From CAZWSX01 sp964636985 (GTDB taxonomy: Bacteria; Planctomycetota; Planctomycetia; Pirellulales; Pirellulaceae), in the NCBI GenBank assembly GCA_964636985.1, contig CAZWSX010000044.1, forward strand, positions 1-43,769: a DNA stretch of 43,769 bases. Direction: 5' to 3'. The notes under the pieces are model-generated. The model was not told where the DNA came from. It made no database searches and saw only the letters and a program-made list of their open reading frames with translations. Both the position numbers and the translations under genes were made by a program. Below are positions 23,561-32,950 of this stretch, piece after piece. Position 1 is the first letter of the stretch. Every line of letters starts with the position of its first letter.

Positions 23561-25381
23561 CTACAAACTGCGCAAAAACGCCAGCAGGGCCGATGCGTCG
23601 TCGTCGGACAACTCGTCCCGTAATTGGTGACGGAATTTGCGGACGACATCCTCCAGGCTGCCGGCCCGGTTGTCGTGGAACAAGGCATCGCGCTGGCTCA
23701 CCCCCCGCAAAGCGGGGGGATTGAACTTCGACTGCCCGAGTTCGTCTTTCAGCCCGACGTCGTAGGTCGCTGTCGTCGTGTACGACGGCGGGGCGTGACA
23801 GCGGTGGCACCGTTCCCGTTCAAAAACGGCCCGCCCCCGCTCAATCGACACCTTGTCCCGGTTTCCCGACACCAGCCCCAGCGCCGGAGGGGGCGCCAGC
23901 GACCGCATATAAGCGACAAGATCGTCCACTTTGTCGTTCGAGAGGTCCCGTCCCTGCATCGTCACCGTCGCCGATTTGCGCACCTGCGCCGCCAGATCGG
24001 CGGCGCTGCCGTTCCATGACCAGGGAGCCGTGTCTGCCGTGCCGAGCAGCGAGAGCACGCGCTTCGGCGCGTCGAATCCGCCGTCGCTCAGATTGTCATT
24101 GAGCTGGTGATTGGTGTGCCCGTCAGTATGGCAGCTATGACAGCTCATCCAGCCGTCGTGCGATAGCCGGGCGTCGTGGAACAGCAACTCTCCCCGCTCG
24201 ACGGCCGTGAGTTCCGGCTGCGGCCCCAGCGAGATGACCGCCTTCGATTCTCCCTCGACCACGTCGAGCAGATGCACAGCATCTCCCAGTGTGTCGGCCA
24301 CGTAGACGCGCGAGCCGTCGCCGAGCGGAACCAGCGCCGTTGGCCGATGGCCCGCAGGAACGCGATATTGAATGGCCTTGTCGGGCTGCGCCACTGTCAC
24401 GCCGCCCACGCCCGAGACGGAAACGACGTAGCGCCCCTCCGGCGCCAATGCGATCGCCCCGGGGTCTGCTCCCGCGCGGCCCACGTCTCCCATCATCACC
24501 GAGTGGCTCCCCTTCAGCAGGTCACCCTGGGGATTGAGCACCGCGTCGAGAGACAGTATGCGCAAAATATTCGTGATCAGAATGCCCCAGTGCACGTCGG
24601 TGTTGTTCGTGCGCGCCAGATGGTTGAGGATCTGGTGCGACACCAGCAACGTCTTCCCGTCGGCGCCGAGCAGCAACCCGCGCACGTTGTGCGCCGGCAA
24701 GAGGCGCACCGATTCGGGACGGTCTTTCTCCGGATCGATCACGGCAAACTTTTCACTGAACGAATCGGCGACCACCAGTCGTCTGGCCTTCGGAATCCAC
24801 AGTTGCATGCGCGGTGCAAACGACAGCGGCAGCGAACGCGCAACCTTCGCCGTGAACGGTTGCGCGGCGTCTTTGTTCCGGACCAGATCGATGACCGTCA
24901 GATGTCGCGACCAGAGCGACGCGACAAAACAGCGACTCCCATCATCGGAGACGCGCACGGTTACGGGATACGCCGGCACATCGAGCCGCCCGACGGCTCT
25001 GACCTCGCGGCCGTTCCGCTCGAGCAGAATCAACTGATGCCGCGCCTCATCGGTCGCCACGAGAAACCGCTCACCAGGGACCACCACCAGATCGGATAGC
25101 ATCTCCCCGACCGCGTATTCGGCAACCGGCTTGTTGGCCGCCGTGTCGATGACCGAGATCGAACCCGACTTGCGATTGGCGGCAAACAGCAGCGAGTCGC
25201 GCTCGAGCAACACGAGCGCGACTGGACGGCGGAACCGGAACTGGCTTTGCGGAGCGGCTGTGGTGGCTGACTCACCCGCGCGCGGTGCGCCGGGATTTGA
25301 CATGAAACCGGCGGTCATAACCAGCAGTGCAAAGACGGTTGCACCTGGCACCATCATCTTCATCGATGACACGATTCGCAT
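23561..25381 (-). CDS. secreted beta-propeller di-haem cytochrome c
   Basis: This exported protein of 606 residues starts with a hydrophobic leader. It continues with YVTN-type propeller repeats (NRKSGSISVIDTAANKPVAE and similar blades, ~45-390) and ends with two c-type haem sites, CHSCH at 414 and CHRCH at 525, in a cytochrome c peroxidase/MauG-like layout. The fold points to periplasmic electron transfer or oxidation of a small molecule; the substrate is unknown. It follows the S41-like gene by 29 bp, so both form one operon convergent with the arsR operon. AGGA precedes the start. Confidence 0.85.
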   Translation of the reverse strand: MRIVSSMKMMVPGATVFALLVMTAGFMSNPGAPRAGESATTAAPQSQFRFRRPVALVLLERDSLLFAANRKSGSISVIDTAANKPVAEYAVGEMLSDLVVVPGERFLVATDEARHQLILLERNGREVRAVGRLDVPAYPVTVRVSDDGSRCFVASLWSRHLTVIDLVRNKDAAQPFTAKVARSLPLSFAPRMQLWIPKARRLVVADSFSEKFAVIDPEKDRPESVRLLPAHNVRGLLLGADGKTLLVSHQILNHLARTNNTDVHWGILITNILRILSLDAVLNPQGDLLKGSHSVMMGDVGRAGADPGAIALAPEGRYVVSVSGVGGVTVAQPDKAIQYRVPAGHRPTALVPLGDGSRVYVADTLGDAVHLLDVVEGESKAVISLGPQPELTAVERGELLFHDARLSHDGWMSCHSCHTDGHTNHQLNDNLSDGGFDAPKRVLSLLGTADTAPWSWNGSAADLAAQVRKSATVTMQGRDLSNDKVDDLVAYMRSLAPPPALGLVSGNRDKVSIERGRAVFERERCHRCHAPPSYTTTATYDVGLKDELGQSKFNPPALRGVSQRDALFHDNRAGSLEDVVRKFRHQLRDELSDDDASALLAFLRSL

Positions 25382-25410
25382 GCATTACGTTCCTGAATCG
25401 ATATTTATCC

Positions 25411-26937
25411 CTAGTCCTGCGATTGCACGACAATACCCAGCTCTTTCCGCAGCACTTCTACCGCGAGCAACACGGGATCGTTCTTGATTGTGACAATTTT
25501 GAGAGCGGAGGGCGACCCGGCACTGCGGATGAAGGTCCCCGGGGGAGCCGCCAGGTTTGTTGCGACGGGCTGTGGTACTCCCGCCTCATGATCGGGTCGC
25601 ACCCCCCAGGCTTGTTCCACCGGCTTCCGGCCGAGTGCGATGACAGGTCGATGTCGAGAAGCCGCCATTGAAAGCGGTTTCGCCAATTGTTTTCCGGACG
25701 GTCGCTCCAATGTTCCCGTCGGTACGATCAGCACTTCGCCAGTTCCCGGGACGTCAAATTGACTGGTGACCCAGGCATTTCCGGAAGTCGACCGGCCGAC
25801 GATGACCGCCCGGCGATTGTCCTGCAATGCGGCGGCCAGCCACTCCACCGGCCCGTCGGTGTGTTCATTCACCAGCACCGCCAGCGGCCAATCCGCGAAC
25901 AGGCAATTGGGATCGGCGGTGAACTCCTTCACCTGCTCTCCCTGCCGAATGGCTCCAATCTTGCCGCCGGCGAGCAGCGCGTCCGCCAGCATGACGGCGT
26001 AATGAGGGTCGGTACCGTTCCCTTCGTTCTGCAGATCGATGATGAGCGCCTTGATTTCATCGGCACGCAGCTTCTGTTCGATTTGCCGCAACTCATGAAC
26101 CGTGCTGCCGCCGACTTCGCCGATTCGGACATAGGCGATCGGCAGTGCCGGATCAACCTGATAGTTCCACGGCGATCGATCATCGGAACGATTGCGACCA
26201 AATACCGTTTCGCGCGGCACCACCCCGCGCGTGATCTTCAGCGTCTGTTGCTCATCGCCGCGCTTGAGGAGCAGTGTGACCTCCGAACCTTCAGGGCCGC
26301 GCAGCCGATCGACAACCTCGGGGAGTTTCAGCCCTTTCGTGCGGGCACCGTCGATGGCTTCAATTTGGTCGCCGGTTTTCGCGCCGGCTTTGTCCGCAGG
26401 ACCATTTGGAAACAGGTTCATCGTGAACGCGCCGTCTTTGCCGGAGAGCGCAATCCCGATCCCCACGTACTGATTCGCCTGCAAACTCTGTGCGACCTTC
26501 AGTTCCTTCGCGGGCAACACATTCACTCCCCCAGGCAGATTTCCCAGCATTCCTGCGTCTAACGCCTGCCTGGCCTCCTCCGATGCGACGCCCGCACGCA
26601 CGGCCTGCGACCAGATCTCCGTCAGGAACGCGGCGGACTGTTCTCTCGTCGCCAGATCCGACACGCGGCGGCTGAGACCTGCCGGGACAGGCAGTTTCGC
26701 CGCCGCCAGCAGACCGCGCGTTCCGTTGAGCAGCATCTCCTGCCGTGTCGGGGATGCGAGATGATTGTCGAGCACCAGATCAATAATGTGCAGCGCCCGC
26801 TCGACAGCACGAGCGGAGGCCGTCCCTCCCGCGACTTCCGATACGGTCGCCGCGCCCGGTTCCCGCACCTGGGCGAATGTCGGCGAACTGAACGCCAGCC
26901 ACACCACCAATCCGCCACCCACTCGCCAGCATTTCAT
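25411..26937 (-). CDS. secreted PDZ/S41-like protein with lost catalytic residues
   Basis: The start at ATG 26937 follows GAGG and gives a signal peptide (GGGLVVWLAFSSPTFAQ); the longer upstream frame is not needed. The ~508-residue protein has a PDZ domain (YVGIGIALSGKDGAFTMNLF, then GPADKAGAKTGDQIEAIDG) and a C-terminal-processing-peptidase (S41) core. The usual SASASEI around the catalytic serine reads HTDGPVEW, and the GKG lysine region reads TSGNAW. Both catalytic residues are thus missing, so it is probably a pseudo-protease that binds proteins or peptides. It heads the operon with the cytochrome, behind the palindrome at 26947-26962. Confidence 0.83.
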   Translation of the reverse strand: MKCWRVGGGLVVWLAFSSPTFAQVREPGAATVSEVAGGTASARAVERALHIIDLVLDNHLASPTRQEMLLNGTRGLLAAAKLPVPAGLSRRVSDLATREQSAAFLTEIWSQAVRAGVASEEARQALDAGMLGNLPGGVNVLPAKELKVAQSLQANQYVGIGIALSGKDGAFTMNLFPNGPADKAGAKTGDQIEAIDGARTKGLKLPEVVDRLRGPEGSEVTLLLKRGDEQQTLKITRGVVPRETVFGRNRSDDRSPWNYQVDPALPIAYVRIGEVGGSTVHELRQIEQKLRADEIKALIIDLQNEGNGTDPHYAVMLADALLAGGKIGAIRQGEQVKEFTADPNCLFADWPLAVLVNEHTDGPVEWLAAALQDNRRAVIVGRSTSGNAWVTSQFDVPGTGEVLIVPTGTLERPSGKQLAKPLSMAASRHRPVIALGRKPVEQAWGVRPDHEAGVPQPVATNLAAPPGTFIRSAGSPSALKIVTIKNDPVLLAVEVLRKELGIVVQSQD

Positions 26938-26944
26938 AATTCCC

Positions 26945-27724
26945 TCATTCGGTATATCGAATAATCGAGACCGATCCGCAAAACCGGAAGACTTCCTGGG
27001 GAATGCCGAAGAACTGGCACACCTCTGCCGTGAGCCATGCCCGTACATCGGTGATGTTCTCTTCTGAACTGCTCACCGAAGCCAACACATTGCTTTGCGT
27101 CAGTAAGTAGTCGACCAAGCCAGTCGCCGAGAAAGGCCAATAGTGCTCGAAGTTCGACTGAAACTCGCGAGCCAGTCCCAAGGCGTGTGCGACATCATTG
27201 CTCGGCGTGCCACTGGACCGTGGAGGCGAGGGAAACCGAGTTAGATAGCGTTCACGGTGCCACACCGCGTATTCGGCGCAGCACGCCATTTCTCCCGCGA
27301 AGCCGTGGTCGTAGATAACGATGCGCCCTCCCTGGCCGAGCAATCGTGCCGCCTCTCGCAGGAATGCATCGCCGTCGAGCCAGTGCAATCCGCTGCCCAG
27401 GCAAATCAGGTCGAAATGCCCGTCCGGGTATGGCATGTCCGTCGCCGGGGCACAGGCATACGCGATCCGGGGATCGCGGAATGCCTGGTCGAGCATCGCC
27501 TGTGATAAATCGCATCCGATAACCTCGTCGGCGAATTCCAGCAGAATCCGCGTGGACAAGCCCGTACCACAGGCCACATCGAGCGCACGACAGGTACGTT
27601 GCGGCACATGCTGGCGGATGAAACCAGCAATCAATGGATGATAGAACGGCCTGCCGCACACATACAAGCGCGCGGCAAGCGTCCTATCGAAAGGATTCAA
27701 GGTGCTTTCCTTTGCCGTAGACAT
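26945..27724 (-). CDS. class I SAM-dependent methyltransferase
   Basis: The start is placed at MSTAKEST (27724). The 259-residue protein has the SAM-binding motif ALDVACGTGLSTRI, an acidic strand end (VIGCDLSQAML) and the DMPYPDGHFDLI block, a generic class I methyltransferase pattern. The substrate is unknown. Its last codons (SIIRYTE) contain the 16-bp operator for the next gene, so transcription of this gene would run through that operator. It could be part of the same methylation system or only a neighbour. Confidence 0.85.
   Translation of the reverse strand: MSTAKESTLNPFDRTLAARLYVCGRPFYHPLIAGFIRQHVPQRTCRALDVACGTGLSTRILLEFADEVIGCDLSQAMLDQAFRDPRIAYACAPATDMPYPDGHFDLICLGSGLHWLDGDAFLREAARLLGQGGRIVIYDHGFAGEMACCAEYAVWHRERYLTRFPSPPRSSGTPSNDVAHALGLAREFQSNFEHYWPFSATGLVDYLLTQSNVLASVSSSEENITDVRAWLTAEVCQFFGIPQEVFRFCGSVSIIRYTE
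26947..26962 (-). promoter_or_regulatory. second copy of the ArsR-type operator palindrome
   Basis: ATTCGGTATATCGAAT differs by one base from the 16-mer in the arsR promoter. It lies 9 bp upstream of the S41-like start codon (ATG 26937), inside the final codons of the methyltransferase gene. ArsR binding here would block expression of the S41-like/cytochrome operon. Confidence 0.65.
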
Positions 27725-27776
27725 ACTTCTGTCTTGCAGATCATCTGACACTCCCCTGTTAAGGATTAGACATTGC

Positions 27777-27801
27777 TGTCGAGCTTGACTAAACCTCGAC
27801 A
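27777..27801. promoter_or_regulatory. 7-bp inverted repeat upstream of the methyltransferase
   Basis: TGTCGAG (27777-27783) and CTCGACA (27795-27801) are separated by 11 bp, about 50 bp before the methyltransferase start. A regulator site is possible. The repeat has no T-run that would make it a good terminator for the gene ending at 27865. Confidence 0.35.
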
Positions 27802-27864
27802 ATTTAGGCTTCGACACAGTTGCGACACCGTTGAACGGAAGCACCGCAACAACTCACCCGCTAG

Positions 27865-28509
27865 CTATGCGCTCTCTGTCTTATGGCAAACATCACATAC
27901 GCCGGTCATCATCTTGACCACCGCGAGGCTGTCGGCGTTACCGGAACGTGATAGCGCGTCAAAAACACCCTGCTGATCTTCAGGCGACCGGTTTTGGCCA
28001 AGCTTGAACTTTCCCTCCAGACGGCTAATAGGAATCTCGAACGCGACGATGCCTTGCACGAGCTTGTCGCGAAAGTCGTCTGGCAATTCCCCTGTCCACG
28101 GCCGCTCGCGTGTGCCCTCATACGCGGCGATCGTCTCGGAGAGCAATCGGACCACCGCATCGTGGTCGCTGAGCAGACTCGGAACTCCATAGACGTGAAC
28201 GGCCGCGTAGTTCCACGTCGGCACCGCCAGTTGCGTCTGGTACCAGGTGGGTGAGATGTACGCGTGCGGTCCATGGAACATGACCAAGACTTCACCGCCG
28301 GACTCGAAATGGCGCCACTGCGGATTGGCCCGCGCCATGTGGCTGACGAGCGTGCCACTGCTGCCATCCTCCGGCCGGTAGAGGACCGGAAGGTGGCTTG
28401 CGAATAGAACGCCCTCGCCCCAGCTCACAACCGTGGCAAAGCTATGCTCACGGATGAACGATGCGAGTGTGCTGGGATCGTCGACGCGAAATGCCGGCGG
28501 AATATACAT
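27865..28509 (-). CDS. PaiB-like FMN-binding protein
   Basis: The 214-residue product matches the PaiB family (FMN-binding negative transcriptional regulators): it starts MYIPPAFRVDD, has FIREHSFATVVSW and HLPVLYRP, the hallmark HMARANPQWRHF, and then HAYISPTWY and VPTWNYAAVHVYG. PaiB was named as a repressor of sporulation and protease genes in Bacillus; in other bacteria it is simply a split-barrel flavoprotein. The C-terminus ends with CDVCHK. No link to the neighbouring operons is evident beyond orientation. Confidence 0.9.
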   Translation of the reverse strand: MYIPPAFRVDDPSTLASFIREHSFATVVSWGEGVLFASHLPVLYRPEDGSSGTLVSHMARANPQWRHFESGGEVLVMFHGPHAYISPTWYQTQLAVPTWNYAAVHVYGVPSLLSDHDAVVRLLSETIAAYEGTRERPWTGELPDDFRDKLVQGIVAFEIPISRLEGKFKLGQNRSPEDQQGVFDALSRSGNADSLAVVKMMTGVCDVCHKTESA

Positions 28510-28538
28510 AACTCAATCCCCGATCTTGCTGCTTCAAT

Positions 28539-29111
28539 TCATTTCACCTTGGTAGGTTCATTTCGGGTGTACTCCTCGATCGTCTTCGCGATAAGTTCGT
28601 GCTGCTCAGCGCTGGTCTTCGCGACCAGAGCATTCTCTGCGAAGGTGAGCGATGGCTGAAACTCGTTGAGGCCGGCCTTCTTCATCGCCTCGGTGATCCG
28701 ATCCTGCAATGCCTTCTGCTTCTTGGCCTGTCCGTCCTTGTCGGCCGAATCACCGGGAACACCGCCCAAGGCGTACACGCGAGTGACGCTTTGAAATACC
28801 CGGGAGATTGTCTCCGCAATCACATCGTGCTGTGCGGGGTCCGCCTTGGCTTCCAATGCACCATCGCTGAACGACATTGATGGCGGGGACTGATCAAGCC
28901 CGGCCTTCTTCAACGCCGCGGCAATCAATTCCTGAAGTGCCGCTTGCTTCTTCGCCAGACGTTCGCGTGCCGCGCGGTCGCCTTCGGCGGGAGCCTCTCC
29001 GAGCACATCACTTACTGAGTATACGCGCGTTTCAGCCGCAACAACGCTTGCGTCGCACGACACGACCAGGGCGAACGCGGCGAAGAGTGGCATAGACAAG
29101 TACGCATTCAT
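28539..29111 (-). CDS. secreted protein with two internal repeats
   Basis: This gene encodes a signal peptide and then two similar ~75-residue units. Unit 1 begins RVYSVSDVLGEAP and has ALQELIAAALKKAGL. Unit 2 begins RVYALGGVPGDSA and has ALQDRITEAMKKAGL. Both end in a segment like PSxxFxxxALxAKxxxxQHxxIAxTI. The repeat pattern recalls small secretin/ring-building-type subdomains, but I cannot name a family. AGAGGAAA precedes the start. It is probably periplasmic. Confidence 0.72.
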   Translation of the reverse strand: MNAYLSMPLFAAFALVVSCDASVVAAETRVYSVSDVLGEAPAEGDRAARERLAKKQAALQELIAAALKKAGLDQSPPSMSFSDGALEAKADPAQHDVIAETISRVFQSVTRVYALGGVPGDSADKDGQAKKQKALQDRITEAMKKAGLNEFQPSLTFAENALVAKTSAEQHELIAKTIEEYTRNEPTKVK

Positions 29112-29211
29112 GACGTTTCCTCTCTTAAATGAAGGTCCAGAAGCTGAAAGGCAAAGCGAGCCTCATTTAGACATCGCGCTGCCAAATCCGACTGTTAAGG
29201 CGTCGTTCGCG

Positions 29212-31902
29212 TTAATCGCGTCTCGCTTCAAGTCCCTTGAGCTGCTTCTCCCTCTGCGCCGATCGTCGCTGCTCAAGGGTGCTGTCGAAGCGGCGGCGTG
29301 CATCCTCGTCTTCGGCAGTTCGTCTTTCGTCTATTTCGCGAACCGTCAGTTTGTCGATGCCCTTTGTAAGAAGCGTCCGGCCATTGACCGTGTGTGATTG
29401 GAATTGTTGTCCACCCACCTGAACGTTCTTGCCGCCCCCGTCACCATTCGTCGGCAATCCCTCCGACGTAGGTCGCTGACCTTCAGGTCCGCCGACAGGT
29501 CGACTTTCTTTGGTGTTTTCGCCGGTGATGTCCGGCGCCTTGCGCCAGGTTGCAGATGAATTGGAATAGGCCCAAACATTTGCCTTGTGGGTGACAATAA
29601 TCGAGTCATCAAGCAGTTGAATGGTAGGCTCAACACTGCGTTCGAAATCGAGCCGATCCAAACTCAAGCCGGGATGGCCAAATGCATAGAGCGAGTTTCC
29701 AGCCCACAAGTAACCAACGTGTTTTCCCATGGTGGGCGATTCGGACACTGGATCATCCAATGTGCGGGCTCGCCAACCCGTATCCTTGTGATAGAGGGCA
29801 ACTGTCTTGCTTCCTGCCTCGTACCGGAGGCATATCGAATTCCCCAGAAGCAAATTAGCCGTCCCCTTCGCTGCTGGTGGAGTCTCCCCTCCTCCACCTG
29901 CAGGAGGCAATGCCATTGGCAACCTATCAGGCTGGAAGCCGGGCAAACCTCCGTCAGAATCTGGTTCGCCATCGCCGGGTTTGCGCACATTCCTGTTCAC
30001 TTTCTCCACAGGCGGACGCGCGGCACTGCCATCGGCGGCCACGAAATAGATCGCAATCGAGGTGTCAGTTCCTTCTGCCACTTTCCGCGCTGAATTCACG
30101 AACTTCTCAACTTCGTCGTCGGCGATTCCCGGCTTCAAATGGAGCTTCACGACAACGCGGTCATCCCCCTTGCTCGGACCCAACCAGCTACTAACGCCGA
30201 GCGACTTGAGCCCTTCGATGACGTGCATCAAGTCCTTTGCAGACACGCCTGTCCCGCTGATCACTTCAGCCCAGGTTCCCTGCGATCGCCAACGCGGACT
30301 CCTCGCGCGGCCGGACTCCAGGTATTGCTGTTCTCCAATATCCGGCGCCCACCTAAGCTCTTGACCCCCAGTGCGACGGGATGTTTCCGGATGTACTCCC
30401 CCATCCCCCTCTCCATGTATCGGCATACCGTCTTCACCGGCCGGGGGCGCGTTCGGGCCACCTGGAGGCATGCCCCTCTCAGCGTCTTGCCCGCTATCAC
30501 CAGGCTTGACCACACGAGGAGTACTGCCGCCGGATTCGAGCGGAGATTCGATCCGATAACCGCGGGGGTTGAAGAAGTAACTTTCCAGAGACGGCCGAGC
30601 CCTACCGCCACCGAAGGCGACAAAGTGGATTGTTACTTTCAAGCGATCTAGCCCGTTCTCTACCGCCAATTTGTCTGCCTTCGCTATCAGCTCTTGGCCT
30701 CCCTTGACAATCCGATCCACCCTGGCCTTCCCTATCTTCTTGGCGAGCAGGATATCCAGCACAATCTCATTTCGATCCGAAGCCTTTGTCTCACAAGGAA
30801 TCTCCAACTCTCCCAGTGCATCGACAATGCTTCTTACTATTGCCAACGGTGTATTCTTGCCGACGCCGAGGAACGCCCACGTTTCTCCAAGGTTCTTGGC
30901 TTTAGTGACGTTGTCGATTCCCGATGGACTGGGGTTGGATCTTGCTTCCGGATAGTCGGTACCCGACGTGGCTTTGGATTTTGATTCCGGTGCTGCGCGA
31001 GCGACAGAGTCGGCAAGTCTCAAGGTGTAGAGAATCCGACCCGAGCCCGGCGCGGTTGTGAAATCTGACGGGAGACGTTCAAAATCCTTCGTTCCCGCCA
31101 AGTGATGCGAGATCTTCAACTCATCTTTGTCGAAGCGATAAATACCGATCACGGGAATGAGCACTCCGAAGGTGAACGTGGCAGGATCTTTGCCAATCGA
31201 GTTGAGCTCCAGGATTCCATCGTCGGAAGCGTCGAATTCATCAGAATCGGGATGGCGCGCAATCAGCTTGAGACGGTTTCCCGCTACAAGGATTTCCGTC
31301 AGCCCCCAGCGATCTTCCGCGCGCCGCGCGACTCCCTCACGCTCTGCATACGTAACGACCCAACGGCCTTGCCAGGCAGCAAGGTCTCCTTCGAATCCTG
31401 GCACTGGAGGAGAAGCCCCAAACGTGCTCGCACCTGGCTCCGAGAGATCACTGCTCCCTCCCGCAGGAGGGCGCTGTTCTACAAACTCATGCAATACGAT
31501 CTCGAATGTTGTGCTGCCGTTCCCACCGGGCTCCACCAGATCCTTGCGGCCCTCGCGCCCCCCCACTTCGATGCAGAACGTCGTATCCGTGATCGACTGG
31601 ATCGGAACTGCGAATCGAATCTCCATCTCTCCTGTGGTGATCGTGGTCTCTGTGCGAAAAACTTCTTGGCCTTTGTCAGGCGACTTGACAATGAGCCTCG
31701 TCTCGACCGGTTGCCCCTTGGCAACCCGAAGCTTCGCCGCGAATTGCGCCTGCTCATCGCGGCGAACGTAATTGACCTGAATAGAGTCCGGGTTCTTCTT
31801 GAGATACTCCGGCGTGACTCGTATCCAGGGAGTGACTGCCAGTGCGGACTGAAGCGGAACGCACAATGACAGCAAACCGAGTGTCAGCATAAGTCGAGTC
31901 AT
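29212..31902 (-). CDS. large secreted planctomycete protein with TIGR03067 domain
   Basis: The start at ATG 31902, with GGAG 8 bases upstream, gives a signal peptide (LMLTLGLLSLCVPLQSALA) and ~896 residues. Domain order: a TPEYL domain (~25-140) shared with the gene at 32951; a TIGR03067-type lipocalin-like planctomycete domain (LAAWQGRWVVTYAEREG, then YRFDKDELKISHHLAGTKDF, ~180-300); two related alpha/beta modules (~330-430, ~540-640); a beta-rich domain with YLWAGNSLYAF; and a charged C-terminal helix. The function is unknown; it is probably periplasmic or extracellular. An ECF-type promoter motif lies 42 bp upstream. Confidence 0.8.
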   Translation of the reverse strand: MTRLMLTLGLLSLCVPLQSALAVTPWIRVTPEYLKKNPDSIQVNYVRRDEQAQFAAKLRVAKGQPVETRLIVKSPDKGQEVFRTETTITTGEMEIRFAVPIQSITDTTFCIEVGGREGRKDLVEPGGNGSTTFEIVLHEFVEQRPPAGGSSDLSEPGASTFGASPPVPGFEGDLAAWQGRWVVTYAEREGVARRAEDRWGLTEILVAGNRLKLIARHPDSDEFDASDDGILELNSIGKDPATFTFGVLIPVIGIYRFDKDELKISHHLAGTKDFERLPSDFTTAPGSGRILYTLRLADSVARAAPESKSKATSGTDYPEARSNPSPSGIDNVTKAKNLGETWAFLGVGKNTPLAIVRSIVDALGELEIPCETKASDRNEIVLDILLAKKIGKARVDRIVKGGQELIAKADKLAVENGLDRLKVTIHFVAFGGGRARPSLESYFFNPRGYRIESPLESGGSTPRVVKPGDSGQDAERGMPPGGPNAPPAGEDGMPIHGEGDGGVHPETSRRTGGQELRWAPDIGEQQYLESGRARSPRWRSQGTWAEVISGTGVSAKDLMHVIEGLKSLGVSSWLGPSKGDDRVVVKLHLKPGIADDEVEKFVNSARKVAEGTDTSIAIYFVAADGSAARPPVEKVNRNVRKPGDGEPDSDGGLPGFQPDRLPMALPPAGGGGETPPAAKGTANLLLGNSICLRYEAGSKTVALYHKDTGWRARTLDDPVSESPTMGKHVGYLWAGNSLYAFGHPGLSLDRLDFERSVEPTIQLLDDSIIVTHKANVWAYSNSSATWRKAPDITGENTKESRPVGGPEGQRPTSEGLPTNGDGGGKNVQVGGQQFQSHTVNGRTLLTKGIDKLTVREIDERRTAEDEDARRRFDSTLEQRRSAQREKQLKGLEARRD

Positions 31903-31944
31903 TTGGCTCACTCCCAAGGATTAAGTAGGCACAAGTCACTGTGC

Positions 31945-31976
31945 ATTACACGCCCGAGCGCTCGCAAATTCGACGC
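31945..31976 (-). promoter_or_regulatory. ECF-type promoter, site A
   Basis: On the minus strand GCGTCGAAT (31976-31968) is followed after 15 nt by CGTGTAAT (31952-31945). It lies 42 bp upstream of the start of the 896-aa secreted protein gene. It is one of six matching sites in this half of the window. Confidence 0.75.
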
Positions 31977-32108
31977 TGCGAAAACGTCTAGTTTCCGAGT
32001 CTTCGGTACCCCGGGCGTTCAGCATCACCGAGGCAGTCGCTATCTCCCGACTGCCACCACTTCGTCTTCGTTGGCCTCGCACATTCCAGGAGCGCGGCCG
32101 TGCCGACC

Positions 32109-32900
32109 TTATTTGTCCTGTCGCTCGCTCCCCTTGCGTGACAGCGCTTCATCAATCTGCAGACTGGTGCGAAGCTCTAGCAGCTTGCGGTCAATCTCGA
32201 CGAGTTCCTTGGGCGAAATTGCCTCCTTGTCTTCTGGCGGCCATTTGCGTCCCAGAAACTTCGATGCCGCCGCATAGAGTTTCTGCAACTGCTCGTCGCT
32301 GATTGGATGGCGAGCTTGTAGTTCGTCGGAATAGGAGATGTTCCCGAGCCGATCGACGACGACGATGTTGGGGAGCAAGAAGACTCCGTATTTCTTGGCC
32401 GTTTTCCCGAGGCGATCCTCCTCGTCAGCAGCATCCACGCCCAAATTGGGGGGCCATTGATCCTGCTCAAGCCAGGGCTTTAGCTCTTCGTCGGTGGCGT
32501 CCGCCGCAGTGATGCCGATAAACACGACATCATCCTTGTATTTGGCGGCAATCTTCTTCATGACGGCTGCATCTGCTCGGCAGGGAGCACACCAACTGGC
32601 GGTAAACTCCAGCACAACTACTTTCCCCGCAAAATCCTTGAGCGTGCGCTGCTTTCCGTCGGACCATCGACCTACGTCGAGCGCCGGCGCTGGATCTCCG
32701 ATTCGGTAGCTGAGCGGGCGTGTCCGCCGGCTACGAACATCTTGCGCAAACTTCTCGCGTTCCTCAGGCGTTGGATCTCGTAATGGTTTTGGGCTGGGGC
32801 CGCCATCGGGCTGCTTGTCCTGGGCGAGGCCGGCACTCGCAAGCAGTACGAACGCGGTGAAGAAGCAGCGTACTCGCCGGCAGGACAACGGACTCATCAT
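32109..32900 (-). CDS. secreted TlpA-like thioredoxin
   Basis: This 263-residue protein has a signal peptide, a ~40-residue charged linker and a TlpA/ResA-like thioredoxin domain (GDPAPALDVGRWSDGKQRTL, then VVLEFTASWC-AP-C). The redox pair is Cys104 and Cys107, and the conserved cis-proline loop is LLPNIVVVD. The C-terminal helical extension (~50 residues) is additional to the family. It probably controls thiol redox state in the periplasm. GGAGG precedes the double ATG. No promoter motif of the ECF type is seen directly before it, so it may be read from the upstream genes. Confidence 0.9.
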   Translation of the reverse strand: MMSPLSCRRVRCFFTAFVLLASAGLAQDKQPDGGPSPKPLRDPTPEEREKFAQDVRSRRTRPLSYRIGDPAPALDVGRWSDGKQRTLKDFAGKVVVLEFTASWCAPCRADAAVMKKIAAKYKDDVVFIGITAADATDEELKPWLEQDQWPPNLGVDAADEEDRLGKTAKKYGVFLLPNIVVVDRLGNISYSDELQARHPISDEQLQKLYAAASKFLGRKWPPEDKEAISPKELVEIDRKLLELRTSLQIDEALSRKGSERQDK

Positions 32901-32950
32901 AACGACCTCCTAGTTGGGTAAAGAGTTCATGCTCGGGAGGAGAGACCAAC

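Noticed and set aside
25687..26562. 291-codon plus-strand frame opposite the S41-like gene
   Set aside because: It is an antisense shadow of a well-supported PDZ/S41 coding frame. The same applies to long frames opposite the cytochrome (24176-25099), cysteine desulfurase (19925-20884) and the 896-aa protein (31102-31869).
29159..29200. Seventh ECF-type promoter before the gene starting at 29111
   Set aside because: Only loose matches to both blocks are found, with several mismatches and a poor fit to the spacing.
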